From the NCBI RefSeq assembly GCF_964355755.1, contig NW_027306095.1:62001-126000 (forward strand): 64,000 nucleotides of DNA. Direction: 5' to 3'. Origin of the DNA: Antedon mediterranea. Lineage: Eukaryota; Echinodermata; Crinoidea; Comatulida; Antedonidae. The translations under genes were made by a program, and so were the position numbers. The notes under the pieces are model-generated. The model made no database searches, was not told the origin of the DNA, and was given only the letters and a program-made list of their open reading frames with translations. This document shows, piece after piece, positions 12,486 to 25,900 of this stretch (positions are counted from its first letter, which is position 1; every line of letters starts with the position of its first letter).

Positions 12486-14694
12486 AAGTTTCATCGAAAT
12501 GCACAAAATGGTCTAAAACGTCTGCAAATGCGATTTGAAGCTATTTTGGGCACTTTGTCGTTTTTGTGTGAAAAGTTTTTTCGAAATGCACAAAATGGTC
12601 TAAAACGACTCCAAATGCGATTTGAAGCAATTTTGTGCACTTTGATGTTTTGTGTAATCCAGTTTCATCGAAATGTACAAAATTGTCTAAAACGTCTCTA
12701 AATTCGATTTGAAGCTATTTTGTGCACTTTGTCGTTTTTGTGTGAAAAGTTTCATCGAAATGCACAAAATGGTCTAAAACGTCTCCAATTGCGATTTGAA
12801 GCAATTTTGTGCACTTTGATGTTTTGTGTAATCCAGTTTCATCGAAATGTACAAAATTGTCTAAAACGTCTCTAAATGCGATTTGAAGCTATTTTGTGCA
12901 CTTTGTCGTTTTTGTGTGAAAAGTTTCATCGAAATGCACAAAATGGTCTAAAACGTCTCCAATTGCAATTTGAAGTTATTTTGTGCACTTTGATGTTTTG
13001 TGTGAAAGTTTTATTGAAATGCTCAAAATGGTCTAAAACGGTTTCAAATGTGATTTTAAGCACTTTGATATTTTTGTGTAATCAAGTTTCATCGAAATGC
13101 ACAAAATGGTCTAAAACGTCTGCAAATGCGATTTAAAGCTATTTTGTGCACTTTAATGTTTTGTGTGAAAAGTTTTATCGAAATTCTCAAAATAGTCTAA
13201 AACGGTTTCAAATGTGATTTTAAGCACTTTGATGTTTTTGTGTAATCAAGTTTTTTCGAAATGCACAACATGGTCTAAAACGTCTCCAAATGCGATTTGA
13301 AGCTATTTTGTGCACTTTCATGTTTTTGTGTGAAAAGTTTCATCGAATTGCACAAAATGGTCTAAAACGTCTCTAAATGCGATTTGAAGCTATTTTGTGC
13401 ACTTTGATGTTTTTGTGTGAAAAGTTTCATCGAAATGCACAAAATGGTCTAAAACGTCTCTAAATGCGATTTGAAGCTATTTTGTGCACTTTGTCGTTTT
13501 TGTGTGAAAAGTTTCATCGAAATGCACAAAATGGTCTAAAACGTCTCTAAATGCGATTTGAAGCTATTTTGTGCACTTTGTCGTTTTTGTGTGAAAAGTT
13601 TCATCGAAATGCTCAAAATGGTCTAAAACGTCTCCAAATGCGATTTGAAGCAATTTTGTGCACTTTGATGTTTTTGTGTGAAAAGTTTCATCGAAATGCA
13701 CAAAATGGTCTAAAACGTCTCTAAATGCGATTTGAAGCTATTTTGTGCACTTTGATGTTTTTTTGTGAAAAGTTTCATCGAAATGCACAAAATGGTCTAA
13801 AACGTCTCTAAATGCGATTTGAAGCTATTTTGTGCACTTTGTCTTTTTGGTGTGAAAAGTTTCATCGAAATGCTCAAAATGGTCTAAAACGTCTCCAAAT
13901 GCGATTTGAAGCAATTTTGTGCACTTTGATGTTTTTGTGTGAAAAGTTTCATCGAAATGCACAAAATGGTCTAAAACGTCTGCAAATGCGATTTGAAGCT
14001 ATTTTGTGCACTTTGATTTTTTTTTGTCAAAAGTTTCATCGAAAGGCACAAAATTGTCTAAAACGTCTCTAAATGCGATTTGAAGCTATTTTGTGCACTT
14101 TGTCGTTTTTGTGTGAAAAGTTTCATCGAAATTCTCAAAATGGTCTAAAACGTCTCCAAATGCGATTTGAAGCAATTTTGTGCACTTTGATGTTTTTGTG
14201 TGAAAAGTTTCATCGAAATGCACAAAATGGTCTAAAACGTCTGCAAATGCGATTTGAAGCTATTTTGTGCACTTTGTCGTTTTTGTGTGAAAAGTTTTTT
14301 CGAAATGCACAAAATGGTCTAAAACGTCTCCAAATGCGATTTGAAGCAATTTTGTGCACTTTGATGTTTTGTGTAATCCAGTTTCATCGAAATGTACAAA
14401 ATTGTCTAAAACGTCTCTGAATGCGATTTGAAGCTATTTTGTGCACTTTGTCGTTTTTGTGTGAAAAGTTTTTTCGAAATGCACAAAATGGTCTAAAACG
14501 TCTCCAAATGCGATGTGAAGCAATTTTGTGCACTTTGATGTTTTGTGTAATCCAGTTTCATCGAAATGTACAAAATTGTCTAAAACGTCTCTAAATGCGA
14601 TTTGAAGCTATTTTGTGCACTTTGTCGTTTTTGTGTGAAAAGTTTTTTCGAAATGCACAAAATGGTCTAAAACGTCTCCAATTGCGATTTGAAG
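12486..14694 (-). repeat. Segmental duplication, 4341-bp offset, copy 2
   Basis: This is the partner of 8145-10354. Only scattered single-base and 1-bp indel differences are visible (for example gttaaag versus gtgaaag near 8662 and 13003), so the duplication looks recent relative to general monomer divergence. The ~2.1 kb between the copies (10355-12485) differs in cassette content. Confidence 0.85.
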
Positions 14695-15954
14695 TTATTT
14701 TGTGCACTTTGATGTTTTGTGTGAAAAGTTTTATCGAAATGCTCAAAATGGTCTAAAACGGTTTCAAATGTGATTTTAAGCACTTTGATATTTTTGTGTA
14801 ATCAAGTTTCATCGAAATGCACAAAATGGTCTAAAACGTCTGCAAATGCGATTTAAAGCTATTTTGTGCACTTTAATGTTTTGTGTGAAAAGTTTTATCG
14901 AAATTCTTAAAATGGTCTAAAACGGTTTCAAATGTGATTTTAAGCACTTTGATGTTTTTGTGTAATCAAGTTTCATCGAAATGTACAAAATGGTTTAAAA
15001 CGTCTGCAAATGCGATTTGAAGCTATTTTGTGCACTTTGATGTTTTTGTGTGAAAAGTTTCATCGAAATGCACAAAATTGTCTAAAACGTCTCCAAATAC
15101 GATATTAAGCTATTGTATGCACTTTGATGTTTTTGAGTGAAAAGTTTTTTCGAAATGCACAAAATGTTCTAAAACGTCTCCAAATGCGATTTGGAGCTCT
15201 TTTGTGCACTTTAATTTTTTTAGTGTAAAAAGTTTGCTATTTTGTGCACTTTTAATGTTTTGTGTGAAAAGTTTTATCGAAATGCTCAAAATTGTCTAAA
15301 ACGGTTTCAAATGTGATTTTAAGCACTTTGATTTTTTTGTGTAATCAAGTTTTTTCGAAATGCACAACATGGTCTAAAACGTCTCCAAATGCGATTTGAA
15401 GCTATTTTGTGCACTTTGATGTTTTTGTGTGAAAAGTTTCATCGAAATGCACAAAATGGTCTAAAACGTCTCTAAATGCGATTTGAAGCTATTTTGTGCA
15501 CTTTGATGTTTTTGTGTGAAAAGTTTCATCGAAAGGCACAAAATGGTCTAAAACGTCTCTAAATGCCATTTGAAGATATTTTGTGCACTTTGTCGTTTTT
15601 GTGTGAAAAGTTTCATCGAAATGCTCAAAATGGTCTAAAACGTCTCCAAATGCGATTTGAAGCTATTTTGTGCACTTTGATGTTTTTTTCTGAAAAGTTT
15701 CATCGAAATGCACAAAATGGTCTAAAACGTCTCTAAATGCGATTTAAAGCTATTTTGTGCACTTTGATGTTTTTGTGTGAAAAGTTTCATCGAAATGCAC
15801 AAAATGGTCTAAAACGTCTCTAAATGCGATTTGAAGCTATTTTGTGCACTTTGATGTTTTTTTGTGAAAAGTTTCATCGAAATGCACAAAATGGTCTAAA
15901 ACGTCTCTAAATGCGATTTGAAGCTATTTGTGCACTTTGTCGTTTTTGTGTGAA

Positions 15955-15986
15955 AAGTTTCATCGAAATGCATTTCGATGAAACTT
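15955..15986. other. Perfect 32-bp palindrome at R1/F2 orientation switch
   Basis: The right half catttcgatgaaactt is the exact reverse complement of the left half, with the centre between 15970 and 15971 inside atgcat. Pairing stops at 15954/15987 (a versus g). Beyond it the two arms are different monomer types: a type A-like unit with cgacaaag on the left and a 78-bp type B on the right. The join is therefore a head-to-head fusion of unlike monomers, not a foldback copy of one arm. A monomer ~30 bp to the left has a one-base deletion (gctatttgtgc). Confidence 0.93.
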
Positions 15987-18900
15987 GATTACACAAAAAT
16001 ATCAAAGTGCTTAAAATCACATTTGAAACCGTTTTAGACCATTTTGAGCATTTCGATAAAACTTTTCACACAAAACATCAAAGTGCACAAATTAACTTCA
16101 AATCGCAATTGGAGACGTTTTAGACCATTTTGTGCATTTCGATTAAACTTTTCACACAAAAACGACAAAGTGCACAAAATAGCTTCAAATCGCATTTAGA
16201 GACGTTTTAGACAATTTTGTACATTTCGATGAAACTGGATTACACAAAAAATCAAAGTGCACAAAATTGCTTCAAATCGCATTTGGAGACGTTTTAGACC
16301 ATTTTGTGCATTTCGAAAAAACTTTTCACACAAAAACGACAAAGTGCACAAAATAGCTTCAAATCGCATTTGCAGACGTTTTAGACCATTTTGTGCATTT
16401 CGATGAAACTTTTCACACAAAAACATCAAAGTGCACAAAATTGCTTCAAATCGCATTTGGAGACGTTTTAGACCATTTTGAGCATTTCGATGAAACTTTT
16501 CACACAAAAACGACAAAGTGCACAAAATAGCTTCAAATCGCATTTAGAGACGTTTTAGACAATTTTGTGCCTTTCGATGAAACTTTTCACAAAAAAACAT
16601 CAAAGTGCACAAAATAGCTTCAAATCGCATTTGCAGACGTTTTAGACCATTTTGTGCATTTCGATGAAACTTTTCACACAAAAACATCAAAGTGCACAAA
16701 ATTGCTTCAAATCGCATTTGGAGACGTTTTAGACCATTTTGAGCATTTCGATGAAACTTTTCATACAAAAACATCAAAGTGCACAAAATAGCTTCAAATC
16801 GCATTTGCAGACGTTTTAGACCATTTTGTGCATTTCGATGAAACTTTTCACACAAAAACATCAAAGTGCACAAAATTTCTTCAAATCGCATTTGGAGACG
16901 TTTTAGACCATTTTGAGCATTTCGATGAAACTTTTCACACAAAAACGACAAAGTGCACAAAATAGCTTCAAATCGCATTTAGAGACGTTTTAGACCATTT
17001 TGTGCATTTCGATGAAACTTTTCACACAAAAACATCAAAGTGCACAAAATAGCTTCAAATCGCATTTAGAGACGTTTTAGACCATGTTGTGCATTTCGAA
17101 AAAACTTGATTACACAAAAATATCAAAGTGCTTAAAATCACATTTGAAACCGTTTTAGACAATTTTGAGCATTTCGATAAAACTTTTCACACAAAACATT
17201 AAAAGTGCACAAAATAGCAAACTTTTTACACAAAAAAAATTAAAGTGCACAAAAGAGCTCCAAATGGCATTTGGAGACGTTTTAGAACATTTTGTGCATT
17301 TCGAAAAAACTTTACACTCAAAAACATCAAAGTGCATACAATAGCTTAATATCGTATTTGGAGACGTTTTAGACAATTTTGTACATTTCGATGAAACTTT
17401 TCACACAAAAACATCAAAGTGCACAAAATAGCTTCAAATCGCATTTGCAGACGTTTTAAACCATTTTGTGCATTTCGATGAAACTTGATTACACAAAAAC
17501 ATCAAAGTCCTTAAAATCACATTTGAAACCGTTTTAGACCATTTTGAGCATTTCGATAAAACTTTTCACACAAAACATCAAAGTGCACAAAATAACTTCA
17601 AATCGCAATTGAAGACGTTTTAGACCATTTTGTGCATTTCGAAAAAACTTTTCACACAAAAACGACAAAGTGCACAAAATAGCTTCAAATCGCATTTAGA
17701 GACGTTTTAGACAATTTTGTACATTTCGATGAAACTGGATTACACAAAACATCAAAGTGCACAAAATAGCTTCAAATCGCATTTGCAGACGTTTTAGACC
17801 ATTTTGTGCATTTCGATGAAACTTTTCACACAAAAACATCAAAGTGCACAAAATTGCTTCAAATCGTATTTGGAGACGTTTTAGACCATTTTGAGCATTT
17901 AGATGAAACTTTTCACACAAAAACGACAAAGTGCACAAAATAGCTTCAAATCGCATTTAGAGACGTTTTAGACCATTTTGTGCATTTCGATGAAACTTTT
18001 CACAAAAAAACATCAAAGTGCACAAAATAGCTTCAAATCGCATTTAGAGACGTTTTAGACCATTTTGTGCATTTCGATGAAACTTTTCACACAAAAACAT
18101 CAAAGTGCACAAAATAGCTTCAAATCGCATTTAGAGACGTTTTAGACCATTTTGAGCATTTCGATGAAACTTTTCACACAAAAACGACAAAGTGCACAAA
18201 ATATCTTCAAATCGCATTTAGAGACGTTTTAGACCATTTTGTGCATTTCGATGAAACTTTTTACAAAAAAACATCAAAGTGCACAAAATAGCTTCAAATC
18301 GCATTTAGAGACGTTTTAGACCATTTTGTGCATTTCGATGAAACTTTTCACACAAAAACATCAAAGTGCACAAAATAGCTTCAAATCGCATTTGGAGACG
18401 TTTTAGACCATGTTGTGCATTTCGAAAAAACTTGATTACACAAAAATATCAAAGTGCTTAAAATCACATTTGAAACCGTTTTAGACAATTTTGAGCATTT
18501 CGAAAAAACTTTTCACACAAAACATTAAAGTTCACAAAATAGCAAACATTTTACACAAAACATCAAAGTGCACAAAAGAGCTCCAAATCGCATTTGGAGA
18601 CGTTTTAGACCATTTTGTGCATTTCGAAAAAACTTTTCACTGAAAAACAACAAAGTGCATACAATAGCTTAATATCGTATTTGGAGACGTTTTAGACAAT
18701 TTTGTGCATTTCGATGAAACTTTTCACACAAAAACATCAAAGTGCACAAAATAGCTTCAAATCGCATTTAGAGACGTTTTAGACCATTTTGTGCATTTCG
18801 ATGAAACTTTACACACAAAAACATCAAAGTGCACAAAATAGCTTCAAATCGCATTTAGAGACGTTTTAGACCATTTTGTGCATTTCGATGAAACTTTTCA

Positions 18901-19933
18901 CACAAAAACATCAAAGTGCACAAAATAGCTTCAAATCGCATTTGGAGACGTTTTAGACCATGTTGTGTATTTCGAAAAAACTTGATTACACAAAAATATC
19001 AAAGTGCTTAAAATCACATTTGAAACCGTTTTAGACAATTTTGAGCATTTTGAAAAAACTTTTCACACAAAACATTAAAGTTCACAAAATAGCAAACTTT
19101 TTACATAAAACATCAAAGTGCACAAAAGAGCTCCAAATCGCATTTGGAGACGTTTTAGACCATTTTGTGCATTTCGAAAAAACTTTTCACTGAAAAACAA
19201 CAAAGTGCATACAATAGCTTAATATCGTATTTGGAGACGTTTTAGAAAATTTTGTGCATTTCGATGAAACTTTTCACACAAAAACATCAAAGTGCACAAA
19301 ATAGCTTCAAATCGCATTTGCAGACGTTTTAAACCATTTTGTGCATTTCGATGAAACTTGATTACACAAAAACATCAAAGTGCTTAAAATCACATTTGAA
19401 ACCGTTTTAGACCATTTTGTGTATTTCGATAAAACTTTACACACAAAAACATCAAAGTGCACAAAATAGCTTCAAATCGCATTTAGAGACGTTTTAGACC
19501 ATTTTGTGTATTTCGATGAAACTTTTCACACAAAAACATCAAAGTGCACAAAATAGCTTCAAATCGCATTTGGAGACGTTTTAGTCCATGTTGTGCATTT
19601 CGAAAAAACTTGATTACACAAAAATATCAAAGTGCTTAAAATCACATTTGAAACCGTTTTAGACAATTTTGAGCATTTCGATAAAACTTTTCACACAAAA
19701 CATTAAAGTGCACAAAATAGCAAACTTTTTACACAAAACATCAAAGTGCACAAAAGAGCTCCAAATCGCATTGGGAGACGTTTTAGACCATTTTGTGCAT
19801 TTCGAAAAAACTTTTCACTCAAAAACATCAAAGTGCATACAATAGCTTAATATCGTATTTGGAGACGTTTTAGACAATTTTGTGCATTTCGATGAAACTT
19901 TTCACACAAAAACATCAAAGTGCACAAAATAGC

Positions 19934-19937
19934 TTCA
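19934..19937. other. Empty LINE target site in F2
   Basis: The ttca here lies in atagcttcaaatcgc, followed by tttgcagacgttttaaacc. This is the same unusual monomer, with the taaacc variant, that directly follows the LINE in F1 and F3. The preceding cassette (type E unit, then a full monomer) also matches. This copy shows the uninterrupted pre-insertion state. Confidence 0.75.
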
Positions 19938-22900
19938 AATCGCATTTGCAGACGTTTTAAACCATTTTGTGCATTTCGATGAAACTTGATTACACAAAAA
20001 CATCAAAGTGCTTAAAATCACATTTGAAACCGTTTTAGACCATTTTGAGCATTTCGATGAAACTTTTCACACAAAAACGACAAAGTGCACAAAATAGCTT
20101 CAAATCGCATTTAGAGACGTTTTAGACAATTTTGTGCATTTCGATGAAACTTTTCACAAAAAAACATCAAAGTGCACAAAATAGCTTCAAATCGCATTTA
20201 GAGACGTTTTAGACCATTTTGTGCATTTCGATGAAACTTTTCACAAAAAAACATCAAAGTGCACAAAATAGCTTCAAATCGCATTTAGAGACGTTTTAGA
20301 CCATTTTGTGCATTTCGATGAAACTTTTCACACAAAAACATCAAAGTGCACAAAATAGCTTCAAATCGCATTTAGAGACGTTTTAGACCATTTTGTGCAT
20401 TTCGATGAAACTTTTCACAAAAAAACATCAAAGTGCACAAAATAGCTTCAAATCGCATTTGGAGACGTTTTAGACCATTTTGAGCATTTCGATGAAACTT
20501 GATTACACAAAAATATCAAAGTGCTTAAAATCACATTTGAAACCGTTTTAGACCATTTAGAGCATTTCGATAAAACTTTTCACACAAAACATCAAAGTGC
20601 ACAAAATAACTTCAAATCGCATTTGGAGACGTTTTAGACCATTTTGTGCATTTCGAATAAACTTTTCACACAAAAACATCAAAGTGCACAAAATAGCTTC
20701 AAATCGCATTTGGAGACGTTTTAGACCATGTTGTGCATTTCGAAAAAACTTGATTACACAAAAATATCAAAGTGCTTAAAATCACATTTGAAACCGTTTT
20801 AGACAATTTTGAGCATTTCGATAAAACTTTTCACACAAAACATTAAAGTGCACAAAATAGCAAACTTTTTACACAAAACATCAAAGTGCACAAAAGAGCT
20901 CCAAATCGCATTGGGAGACGTTTTAGACCATTTTGTGCATTTCGAAAAAACTTTTCACTCAAAAACATCAAAGTGCATACAATAGCTTAATATCGTATTT
21001 GGAGACGTTTTAGACAATTTTGTGCATTTCGATGAAACTTTTCACACAAAAACATCAAAAGTGCACAAAATAGCTTCAAATCGCATTTGCAGACGTTTTA
21101 AACCATTTTGTGCATTTCGATGAAACTTGATTACACAAAAACATCAAAGTGCTTAAAATCACATTTGAAACCGTTTTAGACCATTTTGAGAATTTCGATA
21201 AAACTTTTCACACAAAACATTAAAGTGCACAAAATAGCTTCAAATCGCATTTGCAGACGTTTTAGACCATTTTGTGCATTTCGATGAAACTTGATTACAC
21301 AAAAATATCAAAGTGCTTAAAATCACATTTGAAACCGTTTTAGACCATTTTGAGCATTTCGATAAAACTTTTCACACAAAACATCAAAGTGCACAAAATA
21401 ACTTCAAATCGCAATTGGAGACGTTTTAGACCATTTTGTGCATTTCGAAAAAACTTTTCACACAAAAACGACAAAGTGCACAAAATAGCTTCAAATCGCA
21501 TTTGCAGACGTTTTAGACCATTTTGTGCATTTCGATGAAACTTTTCACACAAAAACATCAAAGTGCACAAAATTGCTTCAAATCGCATTTGGAGACGTTT
21601 TAGACCATTTTGAGCATTTCGATGAAACTTTTCACACAAAAACGACAAAGTGCACAAAATAGCTTCAAATCGCATTTAGAGACGTTTTAGACAATTTTGT
21701 GCATTTCGATGAAACTTTTCACAAAAAAACATCAAAGTGCACAAAATAGCTTCAAATCGCATTTAGAGACGTTTTAGACCATTTTGTGCATTTCGATGAA
21801 ACTTTTCACAAAAAAACATCAAACTGCACAAAATAGCTTCAAATCGCATTTAGAGACGTTTTAGACCATTTTGTGCATTTCGATGAAACTTTTCACACAA
21901 AAACATCAAAGTGCACAAAATAGCTTCAAATCGCATTTAGAGACGTTTTAGACCATTTTGTGCATTTCGATGAAACTTTTCACAAAAAAACATCAAAGTG
22001 CACAAAATAGCTTCAAATCGCATTTGGAGACGTTTTAGACCATTTTGAGCATTTCGATGAAACTTGATTACACAAAAATATCAATGTGCTTAAAATCACA
22101 TTTGAAACCGTTTTAGACCATTTTGAGCATTTCGATAAAACTTTTCACACAAAACATCAAAGTGCACAAAATAACTTCAAATCGCATTTGGAGACGTTTT
22201 AGACCATTTTGTGCATTTCGAATAAACTTTTCACACAAAAACATCAAAGTGCACAAAATAGCTTCAAATCGCATTTGGAGACGTTTTAGACCATGTTGTG
22301 CATTTCGAAAAAACTTGATTACACAAAAATATCAAAGTGCTTAAAATCACATTTGAAACCGTTTTAGACAATTTTGAGCATTTCGATAAAACTTTTCACA
22401 CAAAACATTAAAGTGCACAAAATAGCAAACTTTTTACACAAAACATCAAAGTGCACAAAAGAGCTCCAAATCGAATTTGGAGACGTTTTAGACCATTTTG
22501 TGCATTTCGAAAAAACTTTTCACTCAAAAACATCAAAGTGCATACAATAGCTTAATATCGTATTTGGAGACGTTTTAGACAATTTTGTGCATTTCGATGA
22601 AACTTTTCACACAAAAACATCAAAGTGCACAAAATAGCTTCAAATCGCATTTGCAGACGTTTTAAACCATTTAGTGCATTTCGATGAAACTTGATTACAC
22701 AAAAACATCAAAGTGCTTAAAATCACATTTGAAACCGTTTTAGACCATTTTGAGAATTTCGATAAAACTTTTCACACAAAACATTAAAGTGCACAAAATA
22801 GCTTTAAATCGCATTTGCAGACGTTTTAGACCATTTTGTGCATTTCGATGAAACTTGATTACACAAAAATATCAAAGTGCTTAAAATCACATTTGAAACC

Positions 22901-25900
22901 GTTTTAGACCATTTTGAGCATTTCGATAAAACTTTTCACAAAAAACATTAAAGTGCACAAAATAGCAAACTTTTTACACAAAAAAAAATTAAAGTGCACA
23001 AAAGAGCTCCAAATCGCATTTGGAGACGTTTTAGACCATTTTGTGCATTTCGAAAAAACTTTTCACTCAAAAACATCAAAGTGCATACAATAGCTTAATA
23101 TCGTATTTGGAGACGTTTTAGACAATTTTGTGCATTTCGATGAAACTTTTCACACAAAAACATCAAAGTGCACAAAATAGCTTCAAATCGCATTTGCAGA
23201 CGTTTTAAACCATTTTGTGCATTTCGATGAAACTTGAATACACAAAAACATCAAAGTGCTTAAAATCACATTTGAAACCGTTTTAGACCATTTTGAGAAT
23301 TTCGATAAAACTTTTCACACAAAACATTAAAGTGCACAAAATAGCTTCAAATCGCATTTGCAGACGTTTTAGACCATTTTGTGCATTTCGATGAAACTTG
23401 AATACACAAAAATATCAAAGTGCTTAAAATCACATTTGAAACCGTTTTAGACCATTTTGAGCATTTCGATAAAACTTTTCACACAAAACATCAAAGTGCA
23501 CAAAATAACTTCAAATCGCAATTGGAGACGTTTTAGACCATTTTGTGCATTTCGAAAAAACTTTTCACACAAAAACGACAAAGTGCACAAAATAGCGTCA
23601 AATCGCATTTAGAGACGTTTTAGACAATTTTGTACATTTCGATGAAACTGGATTACACAAAACATCAAAGTGCACAAAATAGCTTCAAATCGCATTTGCA
23701 GACGTTTTAGACCATTTTGTGCATTTCGATGAAACTTTTCACACAAAAACATCAAAGTGCACAAAATTGCTTCAAATCGCATTTGGAGACGTTTTAGACC
23801 ATTTTGAGCATTTCGATGAAACTTTTCACACAAAAACGACAAAGTGCACAAAATAGCTTCAAATCGCATTTAGAGACGTTTTAGACCATTTTGTGCATTT
23901 CGATGAAACTTTTCACAAAAAAACATCAAAGTGCACAAAATAGCTTCAAATCGCATTTAGAGACGTTTTAGACCATTTTGTGCATTTCGATGAAACTTTT
24001 CACACAAAAACATCAAAGTGCACAAAATAGCTTCAAATCGCATTTAGAGACGTTTTAGACCATTTTGAGCATTTCGATGAAACTTTTCACACAAAAACGA
24101 CAAAGTGCACAAAATAGCTTCAAATCGCATTTAGAGACGTTTTAGACCATTTTGTGCATTTCGATGAAACTTTTCACACAAAAACATCAAAGTGCACAAA
24201 ATAGCTTCAAATCGCATTTAGAGACGTTTTAGACCATTTTGAGCATTTCGATAAAACTTTTCACACAAAACATCAAAGTGCACAAAATAACTTCAAATCG
24301 CAATTGGAGACGTTTTAGACCATTTTGTGCATTTCGAAAAAACTTTTCACACAAAAACGACAAAGTGCACAAAATAGCTTCAAATCGCATTTGCAGACGT
24401 TTTAGAAGATTTTGTGCATTTCGATGAAACTTTTCACACAAAAACATCAAAGTGCACAAAATTGCTTCAAATCGCATTTGGAGACGTTTTAGACCATTTT
24501 GAGCATTTCGATGAAACTTTTCACACAAAAACGACAAAGTGCACAAAATAGCTTCAAATCGCATTTAGAGACGTTTTAGACAATTTTGTGCCTTTCGATG
24601 AAACTTTTCACAAAAAAACATCAAAGTGCACAAAATAGCTTCAAATCGCATTTGCAGACGTTTTAGACCATTTTGTGCATTTCGATGAAACTTTTCACAC
24701 AAAAACATCAAAGTGCACAAAATTGCTTCAAATCGCATTTGGAGACGTTTTAGACCATTTTGAGCATTTCGATGAAACTTTTCACACAAAAACATCAAAG
24801 TGCACAAAATAGCTTCAAATCGCATTTGCAGACGTTTTAGACCATTTGGTGCATTTCGATGAAACTTTTCACACAAAAACATCAAAGTGCACAAAATTGC
24901 TTCAAATCGCATTTGGAGACGTTTTAGACCATTTTGAGCATTTCGATGAAACTTTTCACACAAAAACATCAAAGTGCACAAAATAGCTTCAAATCGCATT
25001 TAGAGACGTTTTAGACCATTTTGTGCATTTCGATGAAACTTTTCACACAAAAACATCAAAGTGCACAAAATAGCTTCAAATCGCATTTGGAGACGTTTTA
25101 GACCATTTTGTGCATTTCGATGAAACTTTTCACACAAAAACATCAAAGTGCACAAAATAGCTTCAAATCGCATTTAGAGACGTTTTAGACCATTTTGTGC
25201 ATTTCGATGAAACTTTTCACAAAAAAACATCAAAGTGCACAAAATAGCTTCAAATCGCATTTGGAGACGTTTTAGACCATTTTGAGCATTTCGATGAAAC
25301 TTGATTACACAAAAATATCAAAGTGCTTAAAATCACATTTGAAACCGTTTTAGACCATTTTGAGCATTTCGATAAAACTTTTCACACAAAACATCAAAGT
25401 GCACAAAATAACTTCAAATCGCATTTGGAGACGTTTTAGACCATTTTGTGCATTTCGAATAAACTTTTCACACAAAAACATCAAAGTGCACAAAATAGCT
25501 TCAAATCGCATTTGGAGACGTTTTAGACCATTTTGTGCATTTCGAAAAAACTTGATTACACAAAAATATCAAAGTGCTTAAAATCACATTTGAAACCGTT
25601 TTAGACAATTTTGAGCATTTCGATAAAACTTTTCACACAAAACATTAAAGTGCACAAAATAGCAAACTTTTTACACAAAACATCAAAGTGCACAAAAGAG
25701 CTCCAAATCGCATTTGGAGACGTTTTAGACCATTTTGTGCATTTCGAAAAAACTTTTCACTCAAAAACATCAAAGTGCATACAATAGCTTAATATCGTAT
25801 TTGGAGACGTTTTAGACAATTTTGTGCATTTCGATGAAACTTTTCACACAAAAACATCAAAGTGCACAAAATAGCTTCAAATCGCATTTGCAGACGTTTT

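Larger units (their letters stand above)
7705..15970 (-). repeat. Satellite block R1, inverted orientation
   Basis: The same monomer family runs on the opposite strand, typically reading gtgaaaagtttcatcg and cgatttgaagc on the plus strand. It contains a large internal tandem duplication of period 4341 bp and inverted marker cassettes near 11675 and 15225. The final ~1.6 kb (from about 14,365) matches the end of R2 at an offset of 34,255-34,257 bp. No interspersed element or host gene was seen. Confidence 0.96.

Noticed and set aside
15955-15986. Palindromic joints as foldback sequencing artefacts
   Set aside because: A missed-adapter or foldback read would make both arms mirror each other for long distances. 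Here the mirror ends after 16 bp per side and unlike monomer types follow. Assembly error is still possible but not this simple kind.
16544-16978. Long open frames (up to 144-173 codons) on both strands encoding a 29-residue repeat beginning MRFEAILCTL
   Set aside because: 87 is a multiple of three, so any frame without a stop in the monomer stays open. Comparable 29-residue periodic frames occur on the opposite strand and in another phase. Frame ends are set by one recurrent variant (tttagag gives TAA; tttgcag and tttggag give CAA), so successive frames abut as stop-then-ATG. There is no codon-level conservation signal and no separate promoter or signal. These are satellite by-products, not a repeat protein family.
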